In this document: positions 23,601 through 34,386 of the stretch, in pieces
Numbering within the stretch: the first letter of the stretch is position 1
How the letters are laid out: each line of letters opens with the position of its first letter
DNA from: Prillingera fragicola
Lineage: Eukaryota > Basidiomycota > Tremellomycetes > Trichosporonales > Trichosporonaceae
Assembly (NCBI GenBank): GCA_002335605.1
Contig: BEDY01000003.1
Span: forward strand, 1,178,001 to 1,242,000
DNA length: 64,000 bases
Reading direction: 5' to 3'
The notes under the pieces: model-generated
The model's database searches: none
Seen by the model: the letters and a program-made list of their open reading frames with translations, nothing else
What the model was told of the DNA's origin: nothing
Position numbers and translations under genes: made by a program

Positions 23601-23703
23601 TGTGTGTGTTGGTGGTGGAGAGTCGAAACCGTACGTACAGAGAAGTAGCTCAACTCGCCTATCTGTCGAAGCGGGGTGGATAAGACGCGAGCGACATGCC
23701 CAG

Positions 23704-23709
23704 CTTATA
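23704..23709 (-). promoter_or_regulatory. TATA box of the DUF1996 gene
   Basis: TATAAG on the minus strand lies about 105 bp before the ATG at 23600, within an otherwise GC-rich region. The position fits a fungal TATA element with a leader of roughly 70 nt. Confidence 0.55.
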
Positions 23710-24760
23710 AGTCTAGCTCGGTGAGTTTCCTCAGCACCTCCAGACCAACATTCACTAGCGTATCAGCCCAACAACTCGTATCCAACAAGCTGACAATCAC
23801 GCCAAGAAACTGACACTCCTCAACGGTACTGTGCGTTGCTGGGTAGTGTCCGAACCTATGTCGTATCACTCCACCCCTCACGTAAGATCGGTCAGTATCG
23901 AGCAGGTGTTGTCAAGGGGTGCCAGAGGTGACGGGGATTGACAGCTGACACACTCGATAGACGGTACCTTTAGTAAATGAAACGCACGTCCAGCATGGTC
24001 AATCCGGCATGGAATAAGGTCGCCGAGTGATCGTCGACGACCGAGACCATAGGCATCTTCGACGGCGTCCATTTGCGCGGCAGATACTGGACCTGGTGTT
24101 TCATCGAGCCTCGTACCTCCAGAGAGCCATTCCGACTGCCCGCGTGGGCACAGAAGCCATGCGAAGATGCGAGAATACGTACCAGTCGCGTCGAGCCAAG
24201 GTGTCACCCTCGGCGCGTCTTCCTACCAACGGGTCATATCTTCCGGAAGATGAACGCTCATCGCGCTGAGGCAGACGTGGGCAGCCTCGTCCACCGAAGC
24301 GCGTTGACGCTGCTGTACTCCATTTTGCGTCGCTCGCAGCCGTAAACGCGTTCCACTCGATAGTCAGCCATATGCGCTTCTCGGCGCGCCTGGCCGCAGA
24401 AAGAGAAGATCAAAGCTTCTTTGGGTTCCGGGGAGCAGCCCAAGCCAAGCCTGCGATTCGTCGTAGAAGTCTCCTTGCGTGGCGCATGAGCAGCGTGGAC
24501 GCGTCGCGTCGTGTCGTCAAGTCAGTTGTATGGAATGCCCACAGTAAGAGGTGATGCGTTTCGAAGTGCCTGGATCACTGATGTGACTAGTACTGTGGGA
24601 CGAGTTCGGCGGAATCGCAGCTTGTCTGTTTCGTGTTCACGAGGTTTCGTGTTACCGGCGTTTGCTTGGTGCGCACATTTCGAGCCAGTGTAGATGTCGT
24701 TGTGGAGGAGTGACGAGAAAGCTCGACAAAGTCGCGTGCACGTGGTGAGCGCGTGAAGTG

Positions 24761-24784
24761 ACAGTCACGCCGACAGTCACGCCG
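24761..24784. repeat. Tandem duplication of a 12-bp unit
   Basis: ACAGTCACGCCG occurs twice in perfect tandem. It lies in non-coding DNA and is short enough to be a chance slippage product. Confidence 0.6.
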
Positions 24785-25038
24785 AGGGCTTTCGGCAGCG
24801 GGACTGAGGTTAGCATGCCGATACGCTTCTTGCACGTCAAACGGAGGTGAGAAGTTGACGGGAGTTACGAGAGGAGAATGAGGTATTGAGTGCAGGTGGG
24901 GTATCAAAGATATCACGTGATTCAGTCTCCAGTGCATCTATTGCACCAGCGTAGTGATTCAAATGTCAGAGCTGCATGCTGTAGATTACACACCGATGCC
25001 AGTGGGATGGTTGCCAGGCCATGCCAAGGCTCGTAGAC

Positions 25039-25778
25039 TTATGCAAGGGGAATTCCAGCCCCACCTTTGCTAGCCTGATACACCTCGGACAACCCGTTGT
25101 ACAACGCCTTCACCTCCTGCACCGCGGCGGTCGCCGCCGCTCGCTCCTCCAGGGGTATCTCGTCCACGAGCTGGGCCACGGATTTCGCTGTCCAGAAAGA
25201 GTTGCTCTTGTTGTACAGTGGCCGTGCTGCTTTGTCTGCTGCAGACTCGCCGGGGACAGGCACTTTGAAGACCTGGATGTTAGCATTAGGTCACTGTTAG
25301 GCGGGGAGTGCCGCAGAACACACCTCCTCGAGAATCTTGATGTCATGTGGGATCGCAAACGTGTCCCTGGTCTCCTCGTACGTGAAGAGGAAGGTGTGGT
25401 TGTCAAATCCTCCCCAAGTGATGCCAGACAGACCTGCCGGCGTCAGCACCACTGCCCGACTACCCAACCTCCTGGCAAGACGGCGGGCGACTCACACAAA
25501 GAACACGGTTCATGCGTAGCAAAGAACAGACAATCCTTGGCCTCTGGACGACTCTCCTTTGGCAGGGAATAAAACTGCTGGATACAGTTTATCTCGCCGT
25601 GCAACAACGGACTGGCCGTCTCGTCATTCGTCGCGGCAATGACGAGCGAGAGGTCGGATTTTCGCAGAATCGCCGCGCCAAACACTTTGCACCCCGCCGC
25701 GACGCCGGCTGCCGTTTTGGGAATAATCGCATCGGTTGTGGTGGTGAGAAAGGCGTCGAGGAGCTGGGAAGACGACAT
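25039..25778 (-). CDS. Cytidine/cytosine-deaminase-like protein
   Basis: Minus-strand exons 25496..25778, 25324..25433 and 25039..25272 give 208 residues. The zinc-dependent deaminase signature is complete: LLHGEINCIQ supplies the His ligand and catalytic Glu, and HEPCSLC supplies the two Cys ligands, the last Cys codon being split by intron 1. The HGE form, rather than HAE, is also found in yeast cytosine deaminase Fcy1. The C-terminal half (GITWGGFDNHTFLFTYEETR) is unlike Fcy1, so the substrate (cytosine, guanine, a nucleoside or tRNA) is uncertain. Nothing visible nearby points to a pyrimidine pathway. The ATG at 25778 is the first in frame. Confidence 0.8.
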
Positions 25779-26283
25779 GATGGGCAAGTGGGGAGTGGGA
25801 GAAGGGCAGACGCGGGATGGTTCTTGATGACGAACGCGGGAGGATGTTCTTATCTAGGGGTATGGGACAGATGGTGCAATCATACGGCCCAGATAACGGC
25901 CAAATCCGAGGTCCGGTCACCGGCATTTGGTGCGGGCAGCATGGCGCCCATTGGGCACAAGGTGTTGCATGCATTAACAAATAGGACGTGTGCTTGTCTG
26001 CGCTATGCTGTACGACAGCTGGCAGGGCGAGACTGTGAGTGTGATCTCTCCTGTGGAGCCTGGTTGGCCGTCTGAGAGCCAGTACTCGTTATACACGCAG
26101 CTGAGGTGCGATCCGTGTCCGAGCCGCGTGTTAACGCTCAACGTGTCTCTGATCTCTGAGGCTCGTGCTGATTGAATGGAACGAAAATACATACACAAGT
26201 AGAATTCAGTACGATACAGCGTTGTTGTGGCACGGCGTGAATGCTACAATGATTTATACCCCATATATAGTCGTTCCCCGGCC
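25779..26283. other. Promoter of the deaminase-like gene and 3' flank of the LOR gene
   Basis: No gene is supported. A GATAAG element on the minus strand at about 25851-25856 is a possible GATA-factor site 75 bp upstream of the deaminase start, which is suggestive but unproven. Confidence 0.4.
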
Positions 26284-27019
26284 TTACTTCTTCTCATTCT
26301 TGACCTCGTCGAAGCAGACACAAATCGCGGCAATGAGCGAAAGGTCCACACCTGGTGCAACCGTCACATAGTACTGTACTGTCAGCCCCCTGTGTGCCGG
26401 ATTCACTCACGGTCTGCTGGTGGCCGAAAATCTCGCGCGAGTTCAAGTATTGCCTCGAGATCTGCGCAACACACTGGCCAGAGGGCAAGATGATGTCCGC
26501 GTCAAAGCCGAAAAAGTCGCCCGTCAGAGTCAACGCAGTGGGCTGGTTTGTCGCTGCGTTGATGAATGTGACCTCAATCTTGGCTTTCACTGGATCATTA
26601 GCTCGTGATGCAGGGTAAGAGCGTAATGACGTACTTGAAAACTTGTTGCGAACACTGAACATCTCTTTTGCGCCATCGGGGCTCTCGCCGACAAACTTGG
26701 AGGGGATCGAGAACATTTTGTTGCGCAGGCCAAACAGGGGGTTGCCGTTTGGGTCAGTGACGGCTGTAGGAGCGTCAGTCTACGACCCAAGGGACGCTGA
26801 CTCACTCTTGCGGTCGCGGAACGACAAGGCTTGGCCCTTGATCTTGACGACAGTTTGGCCGTTGGTGTCCTGGACGTAAAAGTCGTCACCGGAGAAGCTA
26901 AAGACCTTTTCACGCATGACGAGCGTCGTCGGGTGGGGCATGCAATAGTTTGTGTTGATGCCGAGCGGGGGATTGCAAGGGATGAGCTCCCGGACCTTGG
27001 GCGTGGAGAAGAGACCCAT
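26284..27019 (-). CDS. LURP1-related (LOR/DUF567) family protein
   Basis: Minus-strand exons 26806..27019, 26635..26763, 26411..26589 and 26284..26373 give 203 residues. The pattern of short beta-strands is that of the tubby-like LOR fold: MREKVFSFSGDDFYVQDTNG, then VVKIKGQALSFRDRK, VTDPNGNPLFGLRNKMFSI and ILPSGQCVAQISRQYLNSR. The C-terminus reads TYYVTVAPGVDLSLIAAI, the typical closing strand and buried helix of the family. Fungal and plant LOR proteins have no settled biochemical role; membrane or lipid association has been suggested from the resemblance to tubby and scramblase folds. The introns are 42, 45 and 37 nt. A TATA box lies about 90 bp upstream. Confidence 0.88.
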
Positions 27020-27666
27020 TGTGTGTACTTGTTGGTGATGTTAAAGGTTGTGAGTAAGTGGTGAGTGGCGAGGGATGGAGAAGCCAAGCATCCTGGGACG
27101 TTTGCTTATATCCCTTGCACACTGGCTGAGGTGAGAGCTCGGCGTAGGGAAGCGGTGTCCGAGAAGCACGATGAAACATCAGTTCAGTCGCGAATCAGCT
27201 CGGTGGAGGTGGGTGGAAGGGCAACAGGCACCAGGCACAGCAACCAGCGAGCACTGCATTTCGTACAGATGATGATGACCACAAATGTTCTTGGCAGTGT
27301 TCAGTATGGCCATCAAATGCAATGGCCTGTGAGATGCTCGCGAGAGCATGAACATACATACGGGCTGATAGGGTGGGCAGAATACATAAACGATGAGTGA
27401 TATCAACGGTGGTGAAAGGGTAATGGAGATGAGTTGCGATTTATTAATAAATTATTATTCTGGGTCGTGTAATTGGGTTCAATACAGAGCAAAAGAAGCT
27501 GGCGTGCAGACTCGCACCTGACACAGTTTGACGCGCAAGAGCACGTTGACTTCACCGTACCGCGTGGTCGAGATATTCCTCTTATAGGAAACTCGATGTC
27601 CGGCCGTTGACTATGATCGCTTCATAGCTCGCAAACAGAAGTGCATAACAATCACACTTGTACAAC
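27020..27666. other. Promoter of the LOR gene and 3' flank of the repeat-rich protein gene
   Basis: Apart from the LOR TATA box I see nothing. A short AT-rich patch at about 27438-27463 (ATTTATTAATAAATTATTATTC) stands out in base composition and could serve 3'-end formation of the minus-strand LOR-distal gene or be structural. Confidence 0.4.
27105..27110 (-). promoter_or_regulatory. TATA box of the LOR gene
   Basis: GATATAAGCA on the minus strand contains TATAAG about 86-91 bp before the start codon at 27019, a typical spacing. Confidence 0.55.
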
Positions 27667-29880
27667 TCAGAAGTTCAGCCGGTTGACCCTATCCATCAAC
27701 TCTGACATCCTGACGCTGTCCGCTCCTTGGCCTGTCACCTGCAACGTCTGTCCAGAAGGCCGCCCAGTCGGCGCAGCCGGTACAGCCGCAGCAGGCTGAA
27801 CCTGTCGAGGCGGGGGCATGACAGCAACAGGCGAAACCCGGGGTGCAGGCTGCACCGGCGCAGCAGGCTGAACCTGTCGAGGCGGGGGCACGACCGTAAC
27901 AGGCGAAACTCGCGGTGCAGGCTGCACCGGAGTCGCCGGTGACACCTGTCCACGCGGCGCAGGTGCCGGCGCCCGTTGCCAGCCAGACGTCCTTGGACCA
28001 AACTGATCCGGAGGAGGCGGCACAGGGTCAGCGGGGCCAGGAGCAGGCGGCGCCGGGGCAGCCACGGGTGCAGGCCTTACACCCGGGCGAGGTAATGATT
28101 TTATCACCCTCTCCGGTGATGAAGCACCGGTACCCGGCGCAGGCCGCTGAGCCGGTGGTGCGGACTGCACGGGCCGGGCCACCGCGGTACCAACCGCCGC
28201 GCTGGCATTCGCCTCCTCCCTTGCCGCAGTCGCCGCCGCCCGCTTCGGGCGCGCGGCCTCCTGCAGTGCGGCGTCCCCGGGAGCCGGTGGTGCGGACTGC
28301 ACGGGCCGGGCCACCGCGGTACCAGCCGCCGCGCTGGCATTCGCCTCCTCCCTTGCCGCAGTCGCCGCCGCCCGCTTCGGGCGTGCGGCCTCCTGCAGTG
28401 CGGCGTCCCCGGGATTCTGTTTCCCTCGATAATCGGCCGTGTAGGCAAAGCTCCCCATGTCGCTTGCCTTGCGTGCCAGCGATTCGGGTGTCTGGCTCTG
28501 GCGTGCCGCAGCCGCGGCGCGGAGAGCAGCGTTACGGGTCTCCTCATCAGCCTGGGGGCTAGCGGTTTCGACCGGATGCCGGCCCGAGTCCTGGTTGACG
28601 GCCGGCGTCAACGAGGAGGCCGTTGGCTGCTGCGCTGCTGCACGTGCCGCGGCGCTGCGCTTCTCCTTGGCCTCAGCCTGGGAGCGCAACAGGGCCGCGT
28701 GGGCGGCCCTCGCCCGAGGAAGCTCTGCCTCGTACTGGCGGAGCCGGGTCCGTGCGTCGGCGGCCTTGGTTAACAGCCTGTCCCGAAGCGAGGAGTCTGA
28801 AAGCATCTTCGCCTGATTTTCGTCCTGCAATGCTTCCCGCTCGCAGTGCGCCAGTGCGCGGACCAAGCCTTCTACTTTCCGAATCGACTCAGCGCGAGCG
28901 TCGGCCTCCCTTGTTTCGGGATTCTCCCGTACGGCCTTAGCAGCGGCGGCTCGCAGTTTGGCGTTGCGAGCGGCCTCAGCCTCGGCTTCGGCATTGACAT
29001 CTATGTGGTCGACTGCGGCAGCTACTCTGGGCTGCCCAGCGTAGATTGTGGTGGTCTGCACCGCGTAGTTGTATGCGCCGATCTTGTCAGCATACTCTTC
29101 GTGCGTATAGAACGTGAGCTGGGTCGCCATGACAGCGCGAATGTCGTCATCAGTCTTGCGATACCACTTGTTGCGGAGAGTGCGAATGAGAAACTCTCGA
29201 CCAGCGGCCTCGCCCTGCAGAGAGCGCATGACATTGTCGACAATGTAGTCCTTGTCGCCACCAACGATGATGTATACCCGTTCGAGGATATTGCGGCAAA
29301 TTGCTTGACAAACTTGTTTCCTGATGGCCTCCCACGCCCCGTCATTGTAATGTAGAATCGCCACGTCAACGTTATGGTTATTTTGGTTGTACTGCGGTGC
29401 GAGGACGTTGATAACCTGCGTGCTCTTGCGATACACTGTGTCCCCGTGGACAGGATAGACCATACAACTAGACGTTGACACCATGTCCGTGGTTTCACGG
29501 CAGATGTGCAAGCGCTTGAGAATGAGGTCTTTGGGTGAATTGGGGCTTCTTACTCGGTCCAGCACCGTCACTTGGCTGAGCACCGGTGCCCACGCTTCGT
29601 GAACTTGTTCACGCAGTTTGCGGAGAGCCACCATATCTGACGAGTTTCCGGGGAAAGGATAGGAGAATAGCAGCGCTGGCGGGGCATGCAATGCTGAAGC
29701 ATACACCTCCAAGTTCCAGTTGTTTGGAGACATGCGGTAAAGGACGTGGCCTCGCCCTAGGGCTGTGGTGGCACGCTTGCGGAGTTCGCGCGACACCTTG
29801 CGCAGGCTCACGAGGGTTTCTGGTGGGGCATAGTCGGCAATGGTGTGGATGATATGGGGATAGCTGCCATAGTCGATCAT
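27667..29880 (-). CDS. Unidentified repeat-rich protein with an F-box-like N-terminus
   Basis: A single exon of 737 residues from the ATG at 29880. The N-terminus (IIHTIADYAPPETLVSLRKV followed by SRELRKRA) resembles an F-box helix set, but it is degenerate. Residues of about 100-260 look globular, for example around HICRETTDMVS and VYIIVGGDKDYIVDNVM. A charged Ala/Arg/Glu-rich segment with coiled-coil character follows (RTRLRQYEAELPRARAAHAA). The last 280 residues are Pro/Ala/Val-rich and contain two exact tandem-repeat blocks, one with a 44-residue unit and one with a 24-residue unit. I do not recognise the family; the composition suggests a rapidly evolving lineage-specific protein. No function is assigned, and an F-box role (SCF adaptor) is only a possibility. 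Confidence 0.65.
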   Translation of the reverse strand: MIDYGSYPHIIHTIADYAPPETLVSLRKVSRELRKRATTALGRGHVLYRMSPNNWNLEVYASALHAPPALLFSYPFPGNSSDMVALRKLREQVHEAWAPVLSQVTVLDRVRSPNSPKDLILKRLHICRETTDMVSTSSCMVYPVHGDTVYRKSTQVINVLAPQYNQNNHNVDVAILHYNDGAWEAIRKQVCQAICRNILERVYIIVGGDKDYIVDNVMRSLQGEAAGREFLIRTLRNKWYRKTDDDIRAVMATQLTFYTHEEYADKIGAYNYAVQTTTIYAGQPRVAAAVDHIDVNAEAEAEAARNAKLRAAAAKAVRENPETREADARAESIRKVEGLVRALAHCEREALQDENQAKMLSDSSLRDRLLTKAADARTRLRQYEAELPRARAAHAALLRSQAEAKEKRSAAARAAAQQPTASSLTPAVNQDSGRHPVETASPQADEETRNAALRAAAAARQSQTPESLARKASDMGSFAYTADYRGKQNPGDAALQEAARPKRAAATAAREEANASAAAGTAVARPVQSAPPAPGDAALQEAARPKRAAATAAREEANASAAVGTAVARPVQSAPPAQRPAPGTGASSPERVIKSLPRPGVRPAPVAAPAPPAPGPADPVPPPPDQFGPRTSGWQRAPAPAPRGQVSPATPVQPAPRVSPVTVVPPPRQVQPAAPVQPAPRVSPVAVMPPPRQVQPAAAVPAAPTGRPSGQTLQVTGQGADSVRMSELMDRVNRLNF
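27788..27931 (-). repeat. In-frame tandem repeat, two 72-bp units
   Basis: Two adjacent 72-bp copies start at 27788 and 27860 with few differences. Each encodes a 24-residue unit (RVSPV-x-V-x-PPPRQVQPAA-x-V type). They lie at the C-terminal end of the repeat-rich protein and keep the frame. Confidence 0.8.
28149..28412 (-). repeat. In-frame tandem repeat, two 132-bp units
   Basis: Two nearly identical 132-bp copies begin at 28149 and 28281. They encode a 44-residue unit containing DAALQEAARPKRAAATAARE; the copies differ at only a few bases (for example an Ala/Val change). The near identity implies a recent duplication. Confidence 0.85.
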
Positions 29881-30725
29881 GGTGGATTTGATGTGGGAGA
29901 TGGCAAGATTGCAGGACTGTGAGGGGACAGTTGCAGTCAACTGGGCAACATTCTTGCCATGTCATCACCCGCGGTCACCATGCCCGCACAGCATCTCGGC
30001 ACAGGTGTCCGGGTGCCTTGGAAGCAATACAGCCGCCATCCTGTGGTACAATGATGCTCTCACTGCAGCTCTGTTCGGGCTGCTGCCAATGTGAGCAACA
30101 CCCACGATCGTCGTCAGCCATTCGCAGTACGAGATTGTGTCATAAACCACATGCTAATAGCCATATCATGCATAGTTTGTGCTGCTCGGTGGGTGCCCTT
30201 CTTGTCAACAGATGGCCCGCAAGAGACCTACCGTGGGAGAGTTGATTGTGCCACGGAGCCCCGCGGGTATTAGACGCGTGCCAAGAACCGCGGCAACCAG
30301 TAGTGCATGCACGACGCGTCTGGGTGTTGCGGACTTGGGGTCGGAACACTCTCTGGGGCAACCCTGCTGCATGAACCGACAGGGCAGCGGTACAGCCGCA
30401 GCGGGTAGCATGCGTGCATATGTACCATGGCCACAGGCCACAGGAGGAACAGACCCCCAAGATGTCAGGAAAAAGCGCATGCAGGATGGTCACATTTGTG
30501 GAGAATGAGCTCTGGGGTCGGTCATGGCGCAGGGGCTGTACAATCTACGGCTGTGAACACCCACCACCGTCAGCTCGACCTCACTCTGGTAACACCCCCT
30601 CTGCCCTCCCCTCATTCTTTCATCTACAATCGACTCTCAACTTGGCTCCTGTTCGCTTCGTCTCCTTCCACCTGCGATAGCAGTTACCTCGCTCCCTTCC
30701 CTAAACAACAACAACACCAGCAACA
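29881..30725. other. Divergent promoter region between the repeat-rich protein gene and the PARP gene
   Basis: These 845 bp hold both promoters. The end next to PARP is pyrimidine-rich (about 30590-30710, CCCCTCATTC, CTCCTTCCACC) and then CAACAACAACACCAGCAACA-like just before the ATG, a common fungal leader composition. No other gene is supported. Confidence 0.45.
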
Positions 30726-33045
30726 ATGCCTCCACGCAGGTCCGCCCGCGCCGCTGCCGCCCCCCCTCCGCCCAAGGCGGCGACTCCTTCGCCTTCCCCA
30801 CCTCCCGCCCAGCCAGCGCAGCCTACCAAGGTCTACCACCCCCTCCGTCGTACGCGCATCTGTGTGAGCGGCGCGTTCGCTGGCCAGTCGGAGAAGGACA
30901 TTTCCACCAAGGCCAAGGACCTCGGCGCAGTGACGACGGCGTCGGTCACCAAGACAGTCACCCATTTGATCACTTCACAGGCCAATTTTGACCACGATGC
31001 CCCCAAGGTTAAGAGCGCTAAGGCCTGGGGCCACGTCAAGATTGTATCTGTCGACTGGCTCGACGAATGCGAGACCACCGGCACGCACGTGGCCGAGGAC
31101 GACTACATCCTAACGGCCACAGCTGCCGCTGCCGCTGCGCCTGCGTCTGCCACCGCCAACGGAAAGAAGCGCGCTGCCTCTCCGGATTCTCCTGCCACAG
31201 CTGCGGCCACGACCACGAAGCGCACCAAGCGCGACACCAAAGACACCAAGGCTGATGGTAAGTGGTTTCACCAACCCAACTGACTCAACTCAGCGTCCAA
31301 GCCCGTAGCCAACGGCAAGGCGCCCCCCAGCGGCGGTGGCGCGGCATCCAAGGTTCTTGCCAACTCCAAGCTCAAGGACAAGGCCGTTAAGACGGCCAAC
31401 GGCGGTGATGGCCAGACACTCAAGAAGAAGGACATTGTCGTTCCCCTCGACGAAGGGTGCACCCTGCACAGCTACGCCGTCTTTGTTGACAACGAGGGGC
31501 TCATCTATGACGCTTCGCTCAACCAGACCAATGCCTCCAACAACAACAACAAGTTTTACCGTCTGCAGGTGAGCGGAGTGGTCCGAGTGCTGCAACTAAC
31601 GGCCAGCTCCTCAAGTGCGGCAACGACTTCAAGACCTGGACCCGCTGGGGCCGCGTTGGCGAGTCTGGGCAGAATGCCGTTCTTGGTGGAGGCACTTTTG
31701 CGGACGCCCAAAAGAACTTTTTCAAAAAGTTCAAGGACAAGTCCGGCCTGGCTTGGGAGATGCGCACCGGCAACCCCAAGCCTGGCAAGTACACGTTTGT
31801 CGAGCGCAGTTATGACCCCGACTCGGACGAAGAAGACGACGAGGCCGAAGCGGACGGAGACAGCGCCGTCAAGGACGAAGAGGAGTGGACGCCGCCCGTG
31901 TCCAAGCTCGACGGCCGCATTCAAAGTCTCATGGCCCTCATCTTCAACCAGCAGTTTATGCAGAACGCCATGGCCGACCTCAACTATGACGCCAACAAGC
32001 TTCCCCTTGGCAAGCTCAGCAAGGGAACTATAACGAGGGGTTTCCAGGCTCTCAAGAACCTGGCCGCTCTGTTTGACGACCAAACGCTGGCGCAAACCAC
32101 CTATCAGATGAGCTACGGGGCGGCAGTCGAGATGCTCTCCAACCAATACTACTCGATCATTCCACACGCATTTGGCCGCAACCGCCCGCCTGTCATCAGC
32201 ACCGAGCCCATGCTCAAGAAGGAGGTCGAGCTCATGGAGAGTCTCGGCGACATGAAGGAAGCCGCTGCGATTATGAAGGCTGAGCGCCCCAAGGATACTG
32301 TGCACCAGTTTGACCGCCAGTACGCTGGCCTTGGCATGAACGAAATGACGCCGCTCGAGCACGACTCGACCGAGTTCAAGGAGCTCGAGAACTACATGCT
32401 CCTGAGCTGCGGTGCTACTCACCGCGGTGTCAAGTCTGTCGACGACATTTTCCGAATCGAGCGCGACGGCGAGCACGACCGTTTCAACAACAGCATCTTC
32501 TCCAGCGTCCCCAAGGATCGTCGCTTGCTGTGGCACGGTTCGCGTACGACCAACTTTGGTGGTATCCTCTCCCAGGGCCTCCGTATCGCTCCGCCCGAGG
32601 CCCCCGTCTCGGGTTACATGTTTGGCAAGGGCATTTACCTGGCCGACATGTCGTCCAAGTCTGTCAACTACTGTTGCTCGTACCAATCGCAAGGCCAGGC
32701 CCTTTTGCTCCTCTGCGAGGCCGAGCTCGGTAACCCCATGCAAGAGCTCGTCCAGGCATCGTACACTGCCGGCGACACGGCCAAGGCGAAAGGCCAGCAT
32801 TCGACGTGGGGTAAGGGTACGACCGGCCCTCTCAAGTGGAAGGACGCTGGTGTCGTCCACGAGGACCTGAAGGGCGTTGAAATTGTACGTTACACTTGCA
32901 CTGGGCAGCCGCTGACATGTAGCCCGACCTCTCGATCAAACCCGGGCCGACGGGCGTCCAGGGCGCCTCTCTGCTTTACAACGAGTACATTGCCTACGAC
33001 GTCAACCAGGTGCGCCTTCGCTACCTCTTCCGCGTGCGCACCTAG
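30726..33045 (+). CDS. Poly(ADP-ribose) polymerase with BRCT-WGR-PARP architecture
   Basis: Exons 30726..31257, 31294..31568, 31607..32884 and 32923..33045 give 735 residues. Domains in order: a Pro/Ala-rich start, BRCT (about 37-130, RTRICVSGAFAGQSEKDIST, WLDECETTGTHV), a basic linker, WGR (about 205-310, FKTWTRWGRVGESGQN), the helical regulatory domain (about 340-465) and the ADP-ribosyltransferase domain. The catalytic H-Y-E triad is intact: LLWHGSRTTN, YLADMSSKSVNYC and YNEYIAYD. PARPs of this layout, including PrpA in Aspergillus, transfer ADP-ribose from NAD+ to nuclear proteins at DNA breaks. The N-terminal zinc fingers of animal PARP1 are absent, as usual in fungi; DNA sensing would rest on WGR and BRCT. 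All three introns are 36-38 nt. Confidence 0.95.
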
Positions 33046-33804
33046 TCTGCTCCATGATTTCTCCAGTTGTGCACTTTGGTTTAATACCACACCGGGATAC
33101 CAACAGCATACCCCGCTTATGCCTACCTGTCATCGTCCGTCTCCGTCTCCGTGTCCATACCTCCAAATGTTGCATGTAAGCGTGCCCCTCACCAGGACCA
33201 AGCCATGGGCCTGGCTGCAGCTGCACCATCGGCCAACAGCTTATCACCCAGAATCCCACAGCGGCCATCTCACATCCGCGCCCCGGCGAGCGGCACTGAC
33301 ACCCCGCTCACCCTTTCTCGTTCTCCTGACAAGCGGTGCTCGTCGCGCACAACACCCAAGGCAACTACCCCATGGCCGTGCCGCATGCCGCAAGCCTCTC
33401 TTGAGCCGTTGCCGCCGGATCGCCGGGACGTGCCGGTGCCACTGCCGCCCCTGCCGCATTCCCCATTCATGACGAAGAGGACAGGGGACGGGGGATCGCC
33501 GTTTATCGCCTGCGGTTCCCCAGACCCCGCACGGCGCACGCCGTTGCTCGCGGGACAAGGGACGGAGGGGTGTGTTCCGTGTGATTGTGAATGGCGTGGG
33601 GATGGCCGACGTCTACTGTCGCCCACGTCGTTGTTGTCGCCCTTGTGCTGCCGAAGCTGCTGGTCAACTTGCGTCGTGGGCTGTTCTCGCTTGGTCATCT
33701 CTGTTAACCCCGCTCGGTGCTCTCGCGGCGTAGCATACAGTTACCAATACATTATGAGTGTCTATCTACAGTCTAACGAAATCTATTCCCCTCTGGGCTG
33801 TGCT
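33046..33804. other. Intergenic between two convergent genes
   Basis: This is the 3' flank of the PARP gene (plus) and the GAPDH-like gene (minus). The plus-strand PARP frame stays open past its stop only if intron 3 is ignored, which produces a spurious long reading frame. Nothing else is supported. Confidence 0.5.
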
Positions 33805-34353
33805 CTACTGGTGGGCGTGCATGTAGACGGCCAGGTCCAGCATGCGACTGGAGAAACCGGTCTCGTTGTCGTACCACGCGACGACCTTTGCGGTGCGGTC
33901 GTCCAGAACGATACTGGCGTCCTCGTCAATGATCGAGCTCTGGGTCGAGCTGAGGTAGTCGGACGAGACGAGCTTCTCCTCGCTGACACCCATGACGCCG
34001 CGGAGGCCGCCCTGGGACACGGGCCTCTGGGCCGCGGTGTGGAGGGCGGCCATGAGCTGAGTCTTGTCGCCAAACGAGCGCTCGGTGCGGACGGTCAGGT
34101 CGACGAGCGAGACGTTGGTGACGGGCACGCGCACCGAGATACCCTGGAAGCGTCCTGCGAGCTCGGGGAGGACTTTGACGACGGCCTGGGCTGCGCCGGT
34201 GGTCGCGGGGATGATGTTGCCCATTGCTGAGCGGCCGGAACGAATATCCTTGCCCGAGAACCCGTCGAGGACCTTTTGGGACGCGGTCGAGGCGTGGATG
34301 GTGGTCATCATGCCGTTCTCAATGCCAAAGGCGCGGTGGATGGCGTACGCGAG

Positions 34354-34386
<33 letters not shown>

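Larger units (their letters stand above)
23601..25038. other. Intergenic upstream of the DUF1996 gene
   Basis: About 1.4 kb with no supported gene. It holds the DUF1996 promoter at its left end, a short tandem duplication at 24761-24784, and a CACGTG core at 24914-24919. Confidence 0.45.

Noticed and set aside
31556..32860. 434-codon antisense open frame within the PARP gene
   Set aside because: It mirrors conserved PARP domains on the other strand; with C-ending codon bias the complementary frame lacks stops. No family-like motifs.
33046..33472. Extension of the PARP reading frame past 32884 without splicing
   Set aside because: Splicing the 38-nt intron restores the conserved catalytic Glu segment (YNEYIAYD) and a normal C-terminus, so the unspliced extension is spurious.
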